A stretch of 32,190 nucleotides of DNA from Pseudonocardia sp. 73-21 (GCF_001899645.1 NZ_MKVV01000109.1:26193-58382); one strand, 5' to 3'; shown: positions 1 through 7,635, numbered from the stretch's first letter. The notes: generated by a model from the letters alone, not told the origin. Made by a program: numbers and translations.

Positions 1-1145
1 ATCATCGTGAACAGGTTGGGGAAGCCCGCGATCGTGGTGCCGAGCAGTCCCTCCGGCCCCTTCGCCCACACGTCGGTGAGCTTGACGCCGTCGCGCCCGG
101 TGATCGTGACGCCGTCGGCCATGCCCTCGCCGACTTTGAACCCGGTGCCGAAGATGATCACGTCGGCCGGGTGCTCGACCCCGTCGGCCGTGACGACGCC
201 GGTCGGGGTGACGCGCACGATGTCCTCGGTCACGACGTCGGCGTTGGACTGCCTGAGCGAGCGGTAGTAGTCGTTGGACATCAGGATCCGCTTGCAGCCC
301 AGGGAGAAGTCGGGCGTGAGCTTGGCGGCGAGGTCGGGCCGGTCGGCGAACGTCCGGGCGAGGTGGGCGCGGGCGAGCTTCTCGACCACCTTCATCCGGC
401 CCGGCCGGCGGAAGCCGCCGACCAGCAGCTCGTTGCGGCCGTAGACCATCGCGCGGGTGGCCTTCTGCACCGCCGGCACCGCGCGGTAGATGCGGCGCAT
501 CACGGCCGGGATGTCGCGGTCGGGCTTGGGCAGCACCCACGGCGCGGTGCGCTGGAACAGCGTCAGCGACGCCGCCTGCGGCTGCACCTGCGGCACGAAC
601 TGGATGGCGCTGGCGCCCGTGCCGATCACGGCGACGCGCTTGCCCCGCAGGTCGACGCCGTGGTCCCAGCGCGACGAGTGGAACGCCGCTCCTCCGAAGG
701 AGTCCAGCCCCTCGATCTCCGGCACCGACGGCAGGTGCAGCGGCCCGGTGCCCCAGATGACGACGCGGGCGCGCACGTCGTCGCCGTCGGCGGTGGTGAC
801 GGTCCAGCGCGCGCCGTCCCACTCCGCGCCGGTGACCTCGGCGCCGAAGCGGATGCGGTCGCGCAGGCGGTAGCGGTCGGCGACGCCGTCGAGGTACGCG
901 CGGATCTCGGGCTGTCGGGCGAACAGGCGCGTCCAGTTCGGGTTGGGCGCGAAGGAGAACGAGTAGAGGTGGCTCTGCACGTCGCAGGCGCAGCCCGGGT
1001 AGGTGTTGTCGCGCCACGTGCCGCCGACGCTGTCGCCCTTCTCCAGGATGAGGAAGTCGTCGCGGCCGGCCCCGGCCAGGCGCACGGCCGCGCCGAGCCC
1101 GGCGAACCCGCTACCCACGATCACGATGTCGACGGTGCTGTCCAT
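1..1145 (-). CDS. Baeyer-Villiger monooxygenase (flavin-containing), 3' end outside window
   Basis: Type I Baeyer-Villiger monooxygenase: uses FAD, NADPH and O2 to insert oxygen next to a ketone, giving an ester or lactone. The first 381 codons are visible; the C-terminus lies left of the window. An N-terminal FAD Rossmann motif (VGSGFAGLG, about residues 10-18), the family fingerprint FxGxxxHxxxW(P/D) read as FGGAAFHSSRWD (about 150-161), and a second NADPH Rossmann motif (VIGTGASAIQ) just after it are all present. The ATG start at 1145 is preceded by a good AGGAGG ribosome site. It is divergent from a tetR gene, with a palindrome array between them, so it is probably the regulator's target. 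It belongs to the same family as the enzyme at 4558-6150 but is clearly different in sequence. Family call is secure; the substrate is unknown. Confidence 0.93.
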   Translation of the reverse strand, partial: MDSTVDIVIVGSGFAGLGAAVRLAGAGRDDFLILEKGDSVGGTWRDNTYPGCACDVQSHLYSFSFAPNPNWTRLFARQPEIRAYLDGVADRYRLRDRIRFGAEVTGAEWDGARWTVTTADGDDVRARVVIWGTGPLHLPSVPEIEGLDSFGGAAFHSSRWDHGVDLRGKRVAVIGTGASAIQFVPQVQPQAASLTLFQRTAPWVLPKPDRDIPAVMRRIYRAVPAVQKATRAMVYGRNELLVGGFRRPGRMKVVEKLARAHLARTFADRPDLAAKLTPDFSLGCKRILMSNDYYRSLRQSNADVVTEDIVRVTPTGVVTADGVEHPADVIIFGTGFKVGEGMADGVTITGRDGVKLTDVWAKGPEGLLGTTIAGFPNLFTM

Positions 1146-1161
1146 GCGCTCCTCCTGAGGG

Positions 1162-1195
1162 GTTACCGGCGGTAACTTACCATGAGTAACTTACC
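1162..1195. promoter_or_regulatory. Probable TetR operator array between divergent genes
   Basis: GTTACCGGCGGTAAC (1162-1176) is a palindrome with arms GTTAC/GTAAC. GTAACTTACC occurs at 1172-1181 and again at 1186-1195, and its core GTAACTTAC is itself palindromic. The array lies between the ribosome site of the monooxygenase and the -10-like TAGGGT of tetR, so one bound regulator could control both directions. Binding is inferred, not shown. Confidence 0.65.
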
Positions 1196-1200
1196 TGCGG

Positions 1201-1206
1201 TAGGGT
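1201..1206 (+). promoter_or_regulatory. -10-like hexamer of tetR (leaderless start)
   Basis: TAGGGT lies 6 nt before the GTG start at 1213 and no ribosome site is visible, so transcription probably begins at the start codon. Confidence 0.5.
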
Positions 1207-1212
1207 CTCCCC

Positions 1213-1812
1213 GTGGACACCAGGAGCCCCCGACGTCGCATCGGACGCGCCGAGCGCGAGCAGCAGATCCTGGACGCCGCACTGGCCGTCTTCTCCGAGC
1301 GCGGGTTCCAGAACGCGTCGATGGACGTGGTGGCCGAGCGGGTGGGCGTCACCAAACCGGTGCTGTACACGCACTTCGGCTCCAAGGACGGGCTGCTGCT
1401 CGCCTGCATCGCGCGCGCCCGGGCCGAGCTGCTGGACGTCACGACCACGGCGGCCGCGGGGGCCGACAGCCCGGAGGAGATGCTGCGTCGGGGCACCCGC
1501 GCGTTCTTCGACTACCTGCAGAGCCAGGAACCCGCCTGGACGCTGCTCTACTCCGAGTCGACCGTGGCCGGCGAGGCGCTGGAGGGCATCCGCGCCCAGC
1601 AGACCGACTTCATCGCCGCCCTGCTCTCCACCCAGGCCCCCGACGCCGACCCCCAGCAGCTGGAGGGCTGGGCGCAGGTGATCGTCGGAGCCTGCGAGCG
1701 GCTCGCGATCTGGCGGGGCAGCAACAAGTCGGTGACGAGCGAGCAGGCCACCGGGTACCTGATGGACCTCGCCTGGACGGGGCTGGCGAGGATGACGCCC
1801 GGGTCGGGGTGA
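1213..1812 (+). CDS. TetR/AcrR family transcriptional regulator
   Basis: A 199-residue one-component repressor of normal TetR length. The N-terminal helix-turn-helix spans about residues 15-62 and has the usual pattern: a first helix (ILDAALAVFSERGF), then the recognition part VTKPVLYTHFGSKDGLL. The remaining ~135 residues form the variable ligand-binding and dimer domain. It is divergent from the Baeyer-Villiger monooxygenase at 1-1145, and a GTAAC/GTTAC palindrome array sits between them. It therefore probably represses itself and the monooxygenase until a ketone or related ligand binds. The GTG start is chosen because the protein begins with a typical basic TetR N-terminus and a -10-like hexamer lies 6 nt upstream. 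The ligand cannot be read from the sequence. Confidence 0.93.
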   Translation: MDTRSPRRRIGRAEREQQILDAALAVFSERGFQNASMDVVAERVGVTKPVLYTHFGSKDGLLLACIARARAELLDVTTTAAAGADSPEEMLRRGTRAFFDYLQSQEPAWTLLYSESTVAGEALEGIRAQQTDFIAALLSTQAPDADPQQLEGWAQVIVGACERLAIWRGSNKSVTSEQATGYLMDLAWTGLARMTPGSG

Positions 1813-1862
1813 CCGCAGGACCCTCGACCCCGGGTCACGGACGCGATCGGGCTGCACCGGGG

Positions 1863-1868
1863 CACAAT
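1863..1868 (+). promoter_or_regulatory. -10-like hexamer of the SIP flavoprotein gene
   Basis: CACAAT is 7 nt before the GTG start at 1876, with no ribosome site between. This is the same leaderless geometry seen at several other genes in this window. Confidence 0.4.
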
Positions 1869-1875
1869 CACCCCG

Positions 1876-2607
1876 GTGAGTACGACGGCACCCCGGCTCC
1901 TGCAGGTCCGGCGCAGCGAACGCGTGACCCCGCGGATGATCCGCGTGACCCTCGGCGGCGACGAGCTCGCCGGGTTCGACGGAGAGGGACCCGACCGCCG
2001 GATCAAGATGTTCTTCCCCGTGCCCGGCCAGGAGCGGCCCGCCGTGCCACGGGCGATGTCCGGCGGCCCGGTGTGGCCCGCCGGGGAGGCCCGCCCCGCC
2101 ATCCGCACCTACACGGTGCGTCGGTTCGACGCCGCCGCCGGCGAGCTGGACGTCGACTTCGTGCTGCACGAGGGCTACGGCCCCGCCGCCGCGTGGGCCC
2201 GGGAGGCCCGACCCGGGGCCTGGGTGGGGGTGTCCGAGCCGGGCGGGCACTACCGGCCCGACCACACCGCCGACTTCCACGTCGTCATCGGCGACGAGAC
2301 GGCGCTGCCGGCCGTGGCCACGGTGCTGGAGGCCCTGCCCACCGGGGTGCCCGTGCTGACCTTCGTCGAGGTGGCCGACGCGGACGAGGAGCAGAAGCTC
2401 CCCGCCACGTGGGTGCACCGCGGCGACCGGACCCCCGGTGAACCGCTGGCCGAGGCCGTCCTCGCCGCGGAGTTCCCCGCGGGGCGCGGGCAGGCCTGGC
2501 TCTCGGGCGAGTCCGGCTGCGTCAAGGACCTGCGCAGACACCTGCTCGACGACCGCGGCCTCGACCGCCGCGCCGTGTACGCGACGGGCTACTGGCGGGC
2601 CCGCTGA
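1876..2607 (+). CDS. Siderophore-interacting protein (SIP) family ferric reductase-like flavoprotein
   Basis: A 243-residue protein of the SIP family (ViuB-like). These FAD proteins use NAD(P)H to reduce ferric siderophores in the cytoplasm and release iron. The FAD-binding beta-barrel is at the N-terminus, with the hallmark RTYTVR at residues 77-82. The NAD(P)H-binding half carries GDETALPA and SGES, and the C-terminus has the family ending YWR. It sits 63 bp after tetR on the same strand but has its own leaderless-type -10. No siderophore transport or biosynthesis genes are near and no iron box was seen, so its link to iron here rests on family knowledge only. It could instead act as a general flavin reductase. 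Confidence 0.9.
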   Translation: MSTTAPRLLQVRRSERVTPRMIRVTLGGDELAGFDGEGPDRRIKMFFPVPGQERPAVPRAMSGGPVWPAGEARPAIRTYTVRRFDAAAGELDVDFVLHEGYGPAAAWAREARPGAWVGVSEPGGHYRPDHTADFHVVIGDETALPAVATVLEALPTGVPVLTFVEVADADEEQKLPATWVHRGDRTPGEPLAEAVLAAEFPAGRGQAWLSGESGCVKDLRRHLLDDRGLDRRAVYATGYWRAR

Positions 2608-2618
2608 CGCGAGAGGTC

Positions 2619-2658
2619 GTGCGCGGATAACAGTGCTCCAGCACTGTTATCCGCGCAC
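2619..2658. terminator. Perfect 40-bp palindrome, likely bidirectional terminator
   Basis: Arms of 19 nt (GTGCGCGGATAACAGTGCT at 2619-2637 and its exact complement at 2640-2658) are separated only by CC. It follows the SIP gene on the plus strand and overlaps the last codons and TAA stop of the acyl-CoA dehydrogenase on the minus strand. There is no T-tract on either side, as is common in high-GC Actinobacteria. Confidence 0.75.
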
Positions 2659-3801
2659 GGGCAGCAGCTTCCAGATGATCTCGTTCATGATCTCGTTGGT
2701 GCCGCCGCCGATGCCGAGGATGCGCGCGTCGCGGTAGTGGCGCTCCACCTCGTGCTCGCGCATGTAGCCCATGCCGCCCAGCAGCTGGACGCACTCGTGC
2801 ACCACCGCCTCCACGCACTTCACGGCGGTGTTCTTGGCCATCGCGGTCTCGCGGAGCATGCCCTCCCCGGCCAGCCACCGGTTGGTCACCGAGCGCGTGT
2901 AGGTGCGGGCCACGTCGATCTCCCGGGCCATCTCCACCATCCTGTGCCGCACCACCTGACGCGCCGAGAGCGGCTTGCCGAACGTCTCGCGCTCGTGGAT
3001 CCACCCCCAGGTGAGGTCGAAACAGCGCTGGGCGGTGGCGTAGGCCTGCACCGCCAGCGAGAGTCGTTCGCTCTGGAACTGCTGCGCGATCTGGACGAAA
3101 CCCGAACCGGGTGCGCCGACGAGGTTTCCGGCCGGCACCCGGACGCCCGCGTAGGACAGCTCGGCGGTGTCGGAGCAGAGCCAGCCCATCTTCTCCAGCT
3201 TGCGCGACACCGTGAACCCGGGCGCGCCCTTCTCGACGACGAGCAGCGAGACGCCGCCGTGACCGGGGCCGCCGGTGCGCACTGCCGTGGTGACGAAGTC
3301 GGCCCGCACGCCGGAGGTGATGTAGAGCTTCGCCCCGTCGACGACGTAGACGTCACCGTCGCGGACGGCGCGGGTGCGGATGCCGGCCACGTCCGAGCCG
3401 CCGTCGGGCTCGGTGATGCCCAGCGCCCCGATCAGCTCGCCGGCCAGCGTGGGGCGGACGAACCTCTCGATCAGCTCGGGATCACCGGCCTCGACGATGT
3501 GCGGCACCGCGATGCCGTGGGTCAGCAGCGCCGCGACGAGCCCGCCCGAGCCGCCGGACAGGATGATCTGCTCCGCCACGAGGAACCCGTCGATCGCGTC
3601 GCCCCCTCCCCCGCCCACCGACTCGGGGAACGCGACGCCGAGCAGGCCGGCCGCCGCCGCCTTCTTGTGCAGCTCGCGCGGCACCTCGCCGTCGCGCTCC
3701 CAGCCGGCGAGGTGGGGCACGATCTCGCGGGTGGTGAAGTCGGCGACCAGCTCGCGCAGGGCACGGCGCTCGTCGGTGAGCCAGGGATCGGGGTACGCCA
3801 C
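2647..3801 (-). CDS. Acyl-CoA dehydrogenase
   Basis: A 384-residue FAD-dependent acyl-CoA dehydrogenase: removes two hydrogens from an acyl-CoA to form the 2-enoyl-CoA and passes electrons to ETF. The helical N-domain, the middle beta-domain (LGITEPDGGSDVAGIRT, about residues 140-156) and the C-terminal helical domain with RETFGKPLSARQ are all present. The C-terminus reads GIGGGTNEIMNEI. This resembles long-chain-type members, where the base Glu comes from another helix rather than from the Glu-Gly-Thr motif of short/medium-chain enzymes. The GTG start lies 10 bp after the stop of the gntR gene, so the two form an operon. The last three codons and the stop are part of the 40-bp palindrome. 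Its likely role is beta-oxidation of products from the monooxygenase/hydrolase genes upstream. Confidence 0.93.
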   Translation of the reverse strand: MAYPDPWLTDERRALRELVADFTTREIVPHLAGWERDGEVPRELHKKAAAAGLLGVAFPESVGGGGGDAIDGFLVAEQIILSGGSGGLVAALLTHGIAVPHIVEAGDPELIERFVRPTLAGELIGALGITEPDGGSDVAGIRTRAVRDGDVYVVDGAKLYITSGVRADFVTTAVRTGGPGHGGVSLLVVEKGAPGFTVSRKLEKMGWLCSDTAELSYAGVRVPAGNLVGAPGSGFVQIAQQFQSERLSLAVQAYATAQRCFDLTWGWIHERETFGKPLSARQVVRHRMVEMAREIDVARTYTRSVTNRWLAGEGMLRETAMAKNTAVKCVEAVVHECVQLLGGMGYMREHEVERHYRDARILGIGGGTNEIMNEIIWKLLPVRG

Positions 3802-3811
3802 GATCCAGACG

Positions 3812-4456
3812 TTAGAGGAGCAGCTGCTCCACCTGCGCCCGGTAGTCGCGGTAGATCTGCCGGTAGCGCTCCAACGCGCCGGCGCGGTCGTCGGCGTCGA
3901 GCCGCTCGAGCATCTCGCGGTAGCCGTCGAGCCACACCTGCCAGTACTCGCGTCCCGACGCCATCGCGAACAGCCGCAGCGTGCGCGCCACCACGAGGTC
4001 GACGTGCGTCTGCAGCTCCCGGTTGCCGCTGGCCGAGATCGCGATGGTGCTGAAGTCCGCGCCCGCGACGGCGGCGGCCGGCAGGTCGCCCGCCGCCAGA
4101 TGGTCGCCGAACTCGGCCAGCCGCTCCCGCATCCGCTCGCGGTGTGACTCCGTGATGTTGTCCAGGCCCCACTCGACGCCGGCGCAGGCCAGCACGCCCA
4201 TCACGTCGACGAGCTCCAACGCGCCCTTCAGCGTGACGTGCGTGACGCGCCGCGTGCGGTTCGGCGCCACGTCGACGAGCCCCTCGGCGGCGAGCTGCGC
4301 GATCGCCTCCCGGATCGGGGTGATGGAGACCCCCAGCCGGGCCGCCACCTCCCCGTCCTTGAGCACGGTACCGGCGGGCAGCGTGCCGTCGACGATCTCC
4401 TCGCGGAGGCGGCGCAGCACGGCCTCCTTGCGGGTGAGCGGGACGGCGAACGACAC
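3812..4456 (-). CDS. GntR family regulator with FCD domain
   Basis: A 214-residue regulator. The winged helix-turn-helix is in the first ~70 residues (RRLREEIVDGTLPAGTVLK, then VAARLGVSITPIREAIAQL). It is followed by a helical FCD ligand domain that usually binds small carboxylic acids, often through a metal. GTG at 4456 is chosen because GAGGAG lies 5 nt upstream and the protein then begins with the normal GntR N-terminus; the longer open frame upstream belongs to other genes. It is co-transcribed with the acyl-CoA dehydrogenase and probably controls that gene, itself, and perhaps the adjacent hydrolase/monooxygenase operon. It has its own promoter region inside an 8-bp inverted repeat (4470-4505). 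Confidence 0.92.
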   Translation of the reverse strand: MSFAVPLTRKEAVLRRLREEIVDGTLPAGTVLKDGEVAARLGVSITPIREAIAQLAAEGLVDVAPNRTRRVTHVTLKGALELVDVMGVLACAGVEWGLDNITESHRERMRERLAEFGDHLAAGDLPAAAVAGADFSTIAISASGNRELQTHVDLVVARTLRLFAMASGREYWQVWLDGYREMLERLDADDRAGALERYRQIYRDYRAQVEQLLL

Positions 4457-4469
4457 GGCAACTCCTCGG

Positions 4470-4505
4470 CCCCGGTGTGGACGGGAAATCCTATGGCCAC
4501 CGGGG
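4470..4505 (-). promoter_or_regulatory. gntR promoter region inside an inverted repeat
   Basis: CCCCGGTG (4470-4477) and CACCGGGG (4498-4505) are perfect inverted arms 20 bp apart. On the minus strand the -10-like TAGGAT (4493-4488) lies between them, 31 bp before the GTG start. This fits an autoregulatory site, but no known GntR half-site was identified. Confidence 0.4.
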
Positions 4506-4507
4506 AA

Positions 4508-4543
4508 CTGCCGGCCGGGCACGTCCTCGGGCCCGGCCGGCAG
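4508..4543 (-). terminator. Strong stem-loop after the monooxygenase gene
   Basis: A perfect 13-bp GC stem (CTGCCGGCCGGGC at 4508-4520 with its complement at 4531-4543) and a 10-nt loop. It lies 15 bp past the monooxygenase stop and before gntR, separating the two minus-strand units. Confidence 0.7.
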
Positions 4544-4557
4544 GCTCGTAGGGCGGC

Positions 4558-6150
4558 TCAGGCCGGGATCAGGGTGAACCCCTCGTACTCCTTCGCCGCA
4601 ACCTCGTCGCACTTCTCCCGGTAGACCCCGACGCCGCCGATGTAGGCCATGAAGACGCGGGGCTTGCCCGGGACGTTGGAGCCCATGTACCAGGAGTCGG
4701 CCGTGGGGTAGAGCGTGTAGTTGCCGACCTCCTCGACGTGGCGCACCCACTCGTCCTCCGCCTCGGCGCTGGCCTCGATGCCGACGGCCCCCTGCGCACG
4801 GACGAACGCGATGCAGTCGGTGATCCAGTCCACGTGCTGCTCGATCGACACCATCATGTTCGACAGCACCGACGGGCTCGACGGGCCGGTGACGGTGAAC
4901 AGGTTCGGGAAGCCCGCGACCGCCAGCCCGAGGTAGGTGCGCGGACCCTCGCCCCACTTCTCCTTCAGGGCGACGCCGTCCACGCCGCGGATGTCGACGG
5001 CCGCCAGCGCGCCCGTCATCGCGTCGAAGCCGGTGGCGAACACGATCGCGTCGAACTCGTACTCCTGCTCCGACGTGCGCACGCCCTTCTCCGTGATCTC
5101 CACGAGTGGGGTCTTGCGCAGGTCGACGAGGTGCACGTGCTCGGCGTTGAACGTCTCGTAGTAGCCGCTGTCGAGGCACGGCCGCTTGGTGCCGAACGGG
5201 AACGAGCGCGGCGAGAGCGTCTCGGCCACGTCCGGGTCCTTCACGATCGACCGGATCTTGGACCGGACGAACTCGGCGGCGGTGTCGTTGGCCTCCTTGT
5301 CGGTGATCATGTCGGTGTAGGCGGTGAGGATGCCGACGAGGCTGCCCTGGTCCCAGCCCGCCTGGTACTTCTGCTCGCGCTCCTCGGCCGCCACCTCCAG
5401 CGCCGACTGCGTCGCCTCGGGCACCGGCACCCCGAAGCCCGACGTGCGCTGCGCCTCCCGCCAGGCGCGGTAGTCCTTCTTCATCTGCGTCACCTCGTCC
5501 TCGGTGAGCGGGCGGTTGCCCGCCGGCATCGAGAAGTTGGGGGTGCGCTGGAACACCGTCATCTCCGACGCCTGCTTCGCCAGCAGCGGGATCGACTGGA
5601 TGCCCGAGCTGCCCGTGCCGATCACGCCGAGGCGCTTGCCGGTGAAGTCCACGCCCTCGTGCGGCCAGTGCCCGGTGTGGAACGTCTCGCCGCGGAACGA
5701 CTCGATCCCCGGCACCTCCGGGGTCTTGGCCGCCGACAGGCAGCCCGTCGCGAAGATCACGAACTGGGCGCTGACCTCGTCGCCCGCCTCGGTGGTGACG
5801 AGCCAGCGGCCGTCGCCGTAGACCGCCGACGCCACGCGGGTGTCGAACGTGATGTCCTTGCGCAGGTCGAAGCGGTCGGCGACGTGGTTGATGTAGCGCA
5901 GGATCTCCGGCTGGGTCGGGTACTTCTCCGACCACGTCCACTCCTGCTCCAGCTCCGGGGAGAACGAGTAGGAGTACGACAGGCTCTCCACGTCGCAGCG
6001 CGCGCCCGGGTAGCGGTTCCAGTACCAGGTGCCGCCGACCCCGTCGGCGGCCTCGTAGACGACGGTGGACAGGCCCAGCTCGCGCAGGCGGTAGAGCTGG
6101 TAGAGCCCGGCGATGCCGGCCCCGACCACCACGGCATCGACGGTCTTCAC
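4558..6150 (-). CDS. Baeyer-Villiger monooxygenase
   Basis: A 530-residue type I Baeyer-Villiger monooxygenase close to the length of cyclohexanone monooxygenase. The N-terminal FAD motif VGAGIAGL is near residues 9-16, followed by GGTWYWNRYPGARCD. The fingerprint FxGxxxHxxxWP reads FRGETFHTGHWP at about 152-163, and the NADPH motif VIGTGSSGIQ follows. ATGFDAMTGAL and the later NLFTVTGPSSPSVLSNM are conserved family segments. GTG at 6150 overlaps the hydrolase stop as GTGA, so translation is coupled. The pairing with an esterase-like hydrolase is the classic order ketone, ester/lactone, hydroxy-acid or alcohol plus acid. Cyclic or linear ketone specificity cannot be told from sequence alone. 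Confidence 0.95.
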   Translation of the reverse strand: MKTVDAVVVGAGIAGLYQLYRLRELGLSTVVYEAADGVGGTWYWNRYPGARCDVESLSYSYSFSPELEQEWTWSEKYPTQPEILRYINHVADRFDLRKDITFDTRVASAVYGDGRWLVTTEAGDEVSAQFVIFATGCLSAAKTPEVPGIESFRGETFHTGHWPHEGVDFTGKRLGVIGTGSSGIQSIPLLAKQASEMTVFQRTPNFSMPAGNRPLTEDEVTQMKKDYRAWREAQRTSGFGVPVPEATQSALEVAAEEREQKYQAGWDQGSLVGILTAYTDMITDKEANDTAAEFVRSKIRSIVKDPDVAETLSPRSFPFGTKRPCLDSGYYETFNAEHVHLVDLRKTPLVEITEKGVRTSEQEYEFDAIVFATGFDAMTGALAAVDIRGVDGVALKEKWGEGPRTYLGLAVAGFPNLFTVTGPSSPSVLSNMMVSIEQHVDWITDCIAFVRAQGAVGIEASAEAEDEWVRHVEEVGNYTLYPTADSWYMGSNVPGKPRVFMAYIGGVGVYREKCDEVAAKEYEGFTLIPA

Positions 6151-7088
6151 GCCTTCACCCCCGCCAGGACGCGGTCGATCTGCTCGACGGCGTAGTCGAT
6201 GCCGGCGGCGCTGCCGGGCAGGACGTTGACCATCGTGAAGAAGCCGTGCATCTGGCCGTCGAAGCGGCGGTGCTCGGTGGGCACCCCTGCGGCCGCCAGC
6301 TTGGCCGCGTAGGCCTCCCCCTCGTCGCGCAGCGGATCGTGTTCCGCCGTGAGGACGACGGCCGGGGGCAGGCCCGAGAGGTCCGCGGCCTGGATCGGCG
6401 ACGCGTCGACGTTCGCGCGGGAGGCGGCGTCGGGCGCGTAGTGGTCCCAGAACCAGATCATCGACTCGCGCGAGAGGAGCAGCTGGTTGGCGGGGTCGAC
6501 GTAGCTGGCGTTGTCGACGTCGGCGTCGGTGACGGGGTACACGAGCACCTGCAGCGCGATGTCCGGCGCTCCTTCGGCCTTCGCCCGCTGGGCCACGATC
6601 GCGGCGAGGTTGCCGCCGGCGCTGTCGCCCATGACGACGAGCGGCACGTCGGCCCCGGCCAGCTCCGTGACGCGCTGCGCGGTCCAGCCCAGGGCCGCCC
6701 ACGCGTCGTCGGCCGCGGCCGGGTAGCGGTGCTCGGGGGCGAGCCGGTAGTCGACCAGCACGACCACCGCGTTCGTCCGGTTGGCGAGCTGGCGGCCCAG
6801 GGTGTCGGACTCCTCGATGTTGCCGATCACCCACCCGCCTCCGTGGTAGTAGACGATCACTGCGCGCGGGGTGCCCTCGGGCACGAGCACGCGGATCCCG
6901 AACGAGGTGCCGTCCGGGTTGGCGACCTTCTCGTCGTGCACCGAGGCCACGTCCGGGCCCGGGCCGTAGAGGTCGCGGAGCATGCCACCGAGGCCCCGGG
7001 CCTCGTCGGGCGTCATCTCGTGGAGCGGCTTCGCTCCCGATTCGGCCATCTGGGTCAAGAATCCGGCTGTCGCGTCGTCGAGTGCCAC
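6147..7088 (-). CDS. Alpha/beta hydrolase, hormone-sensitive lipase (HSL) family esterase
   Basis: A 313-residue esterase of the HSL/family IV type. The oxyanion-hole motif HGGG is at residues 82-85. The nucleophile elbow GDSAGGN places the catalytic Ser at 156. The acid is Asp251 in EHDPLRDEG and the base is His281 in MHGFF, so the triad is complete. No signal peptide is seen, so it acts in the cytoplasm. It is the first gene of a two-gene unit whose second gene, the Baeyer-Villiger monooxygenase, starts within its stop codon (GTGA). It most likely hydrolyses the ester or lactone made by that enzyme. The start is GTG at 7088 after a weak GAGGTGG; the encoded N-terminus has normal length for the family. 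Confidence 0.94.
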   Translation of the reverse strand: MALDDATAGFLTQMAESGAKPLHEMTPDEARGLGGMLRDLYGPGPDVASVHDEKVANPDGTSFGIRVLVPEGTPRAVIVYYHGGGWVIGNIEESDTLGRQLANRTNAVVVLVDYRLAPEHRYPAAADDAWAALGWTAQRVTELAGADVPLVVMGDSAGGNLAAIVAQRAKAEGAPDIALQVLVYPVTDADVDNASYVDPANQLLLSRESMIWFWDHYAPDAASRANVDASPIQAADLSGLPPAVVLTAEHDPLRDEGEAYAAKLAAAGVPTEHRRFDGQMHGFFTMVNVLPGSAAGIDYAVEQIDRVLAGVKA

Positions 7089-7152
7089 TGTCCACCTCGT
7101 CGTGGTAGGTCACGGGCCACGGATGTGTGTCCGACACCACACCGTAAGAAAT

Positions 7153-7171
7153 GCATCCTGCATCACGCATC
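7153..7171. promoter_or_regulatory. Three GCATC direct repeats at 7-bp period
   Basis: GCATC occurs at 7153-7157, 7160-7164 and 7167-7171, in the 151-bp gap between the divergent hydrolase and 2Fe-2S genes. Short phased direct repeats in a divergent promoter region suggest a regulator site. The binding protein is unknown. Confidence 0.35.
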
Positions 7172-7239
7172 CGCCGAGCGGCGGAACATGTGCGTCCACC
7201 GGGACGTAGCGTTCGGGCACCCGTTCCGAAGGAGATCCC

Positions 7240-7635
7240 GTGTCGAAACGCTCCCGCCCCACCGCCACGGGCTGCACCGTGACCGTGTGCCGCGGCTGCT
7301 GCTGCGGCACCGACCGCAAGCACCCCGGCGTCGACCACGCCGGCCAGGTGACGGCGCTGACGGCGGGCATCGGCGACGCGGGGCGCGTGCGGGTGAGCGA
7401 TTGCCTCGACGCGTGCGAGCGGTCGAACGTGGTGGTGGTCGGACCCTCGACCGAGGGCAGACGGGCGGGTGCCCGCCCCACCTGGCTCGCGGGCGTGCTG
7501 CACCCCGACACCGTCGACGACGTGGTGGCGTGGGTGCGCGCCGGCGGCCCCGGCGTGCAGGACCCGCCCGGCGTCCTCGACCTCTCGGCCTTCGCCCCGA
7601 CGCGCAAGCAGCGCGCCGAGGCGGGCGAGCTCTGA
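7240..7635 (+). CDS. Small (2Fe-2S) thioredoxin-like ferredoxin domain protein
   Basis: A 131-residue protein with the pattern of the thioredoxin-fold ferredoxins. A cysteine group CRGCCCGTDRKHPG lies near residues 18-31 and a second segment SDCLDACERSNVVVV about 37 residues later, which supplies the remaining ligands. Such proteins carry one [2Fe-2S] cluster and are thought to act as electron carriers; actinobacterial members are uncharacterised. The GTG start at 7240 has a good AAGGAG ribosome site 6 nt before it. The gene is divergent from the hydrolase/monooxygenase operon. It might give electrons to a nearby oxygenase, but type I Baeyer-Villiger enzymes use NADPH directly, so that is only a possibility. 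Confidence 0.85.
   Translation: MSKRSRPTATGCTVTVCRGCCCGTDRKHPGVDHAGQVTALTAGIGDAGRVRVSDCLDACERSNVVVVGPSTEGRRAGARPTWLAGVLHPDTVDDVVAWVRAGGPGVQDPPGVLDLSAFAPTRKQRAEAGEL

Noticed and set aside
2737..4053. Long open frames antisense to the acyl-CoA dehydrogenase and other genes
   Set aside because: High GC leaves long stop-free frames on the opposite strand. Their translations are Arg/His/Gly/Ala-rich without family motifs, while the other strand carries clear enzymes.
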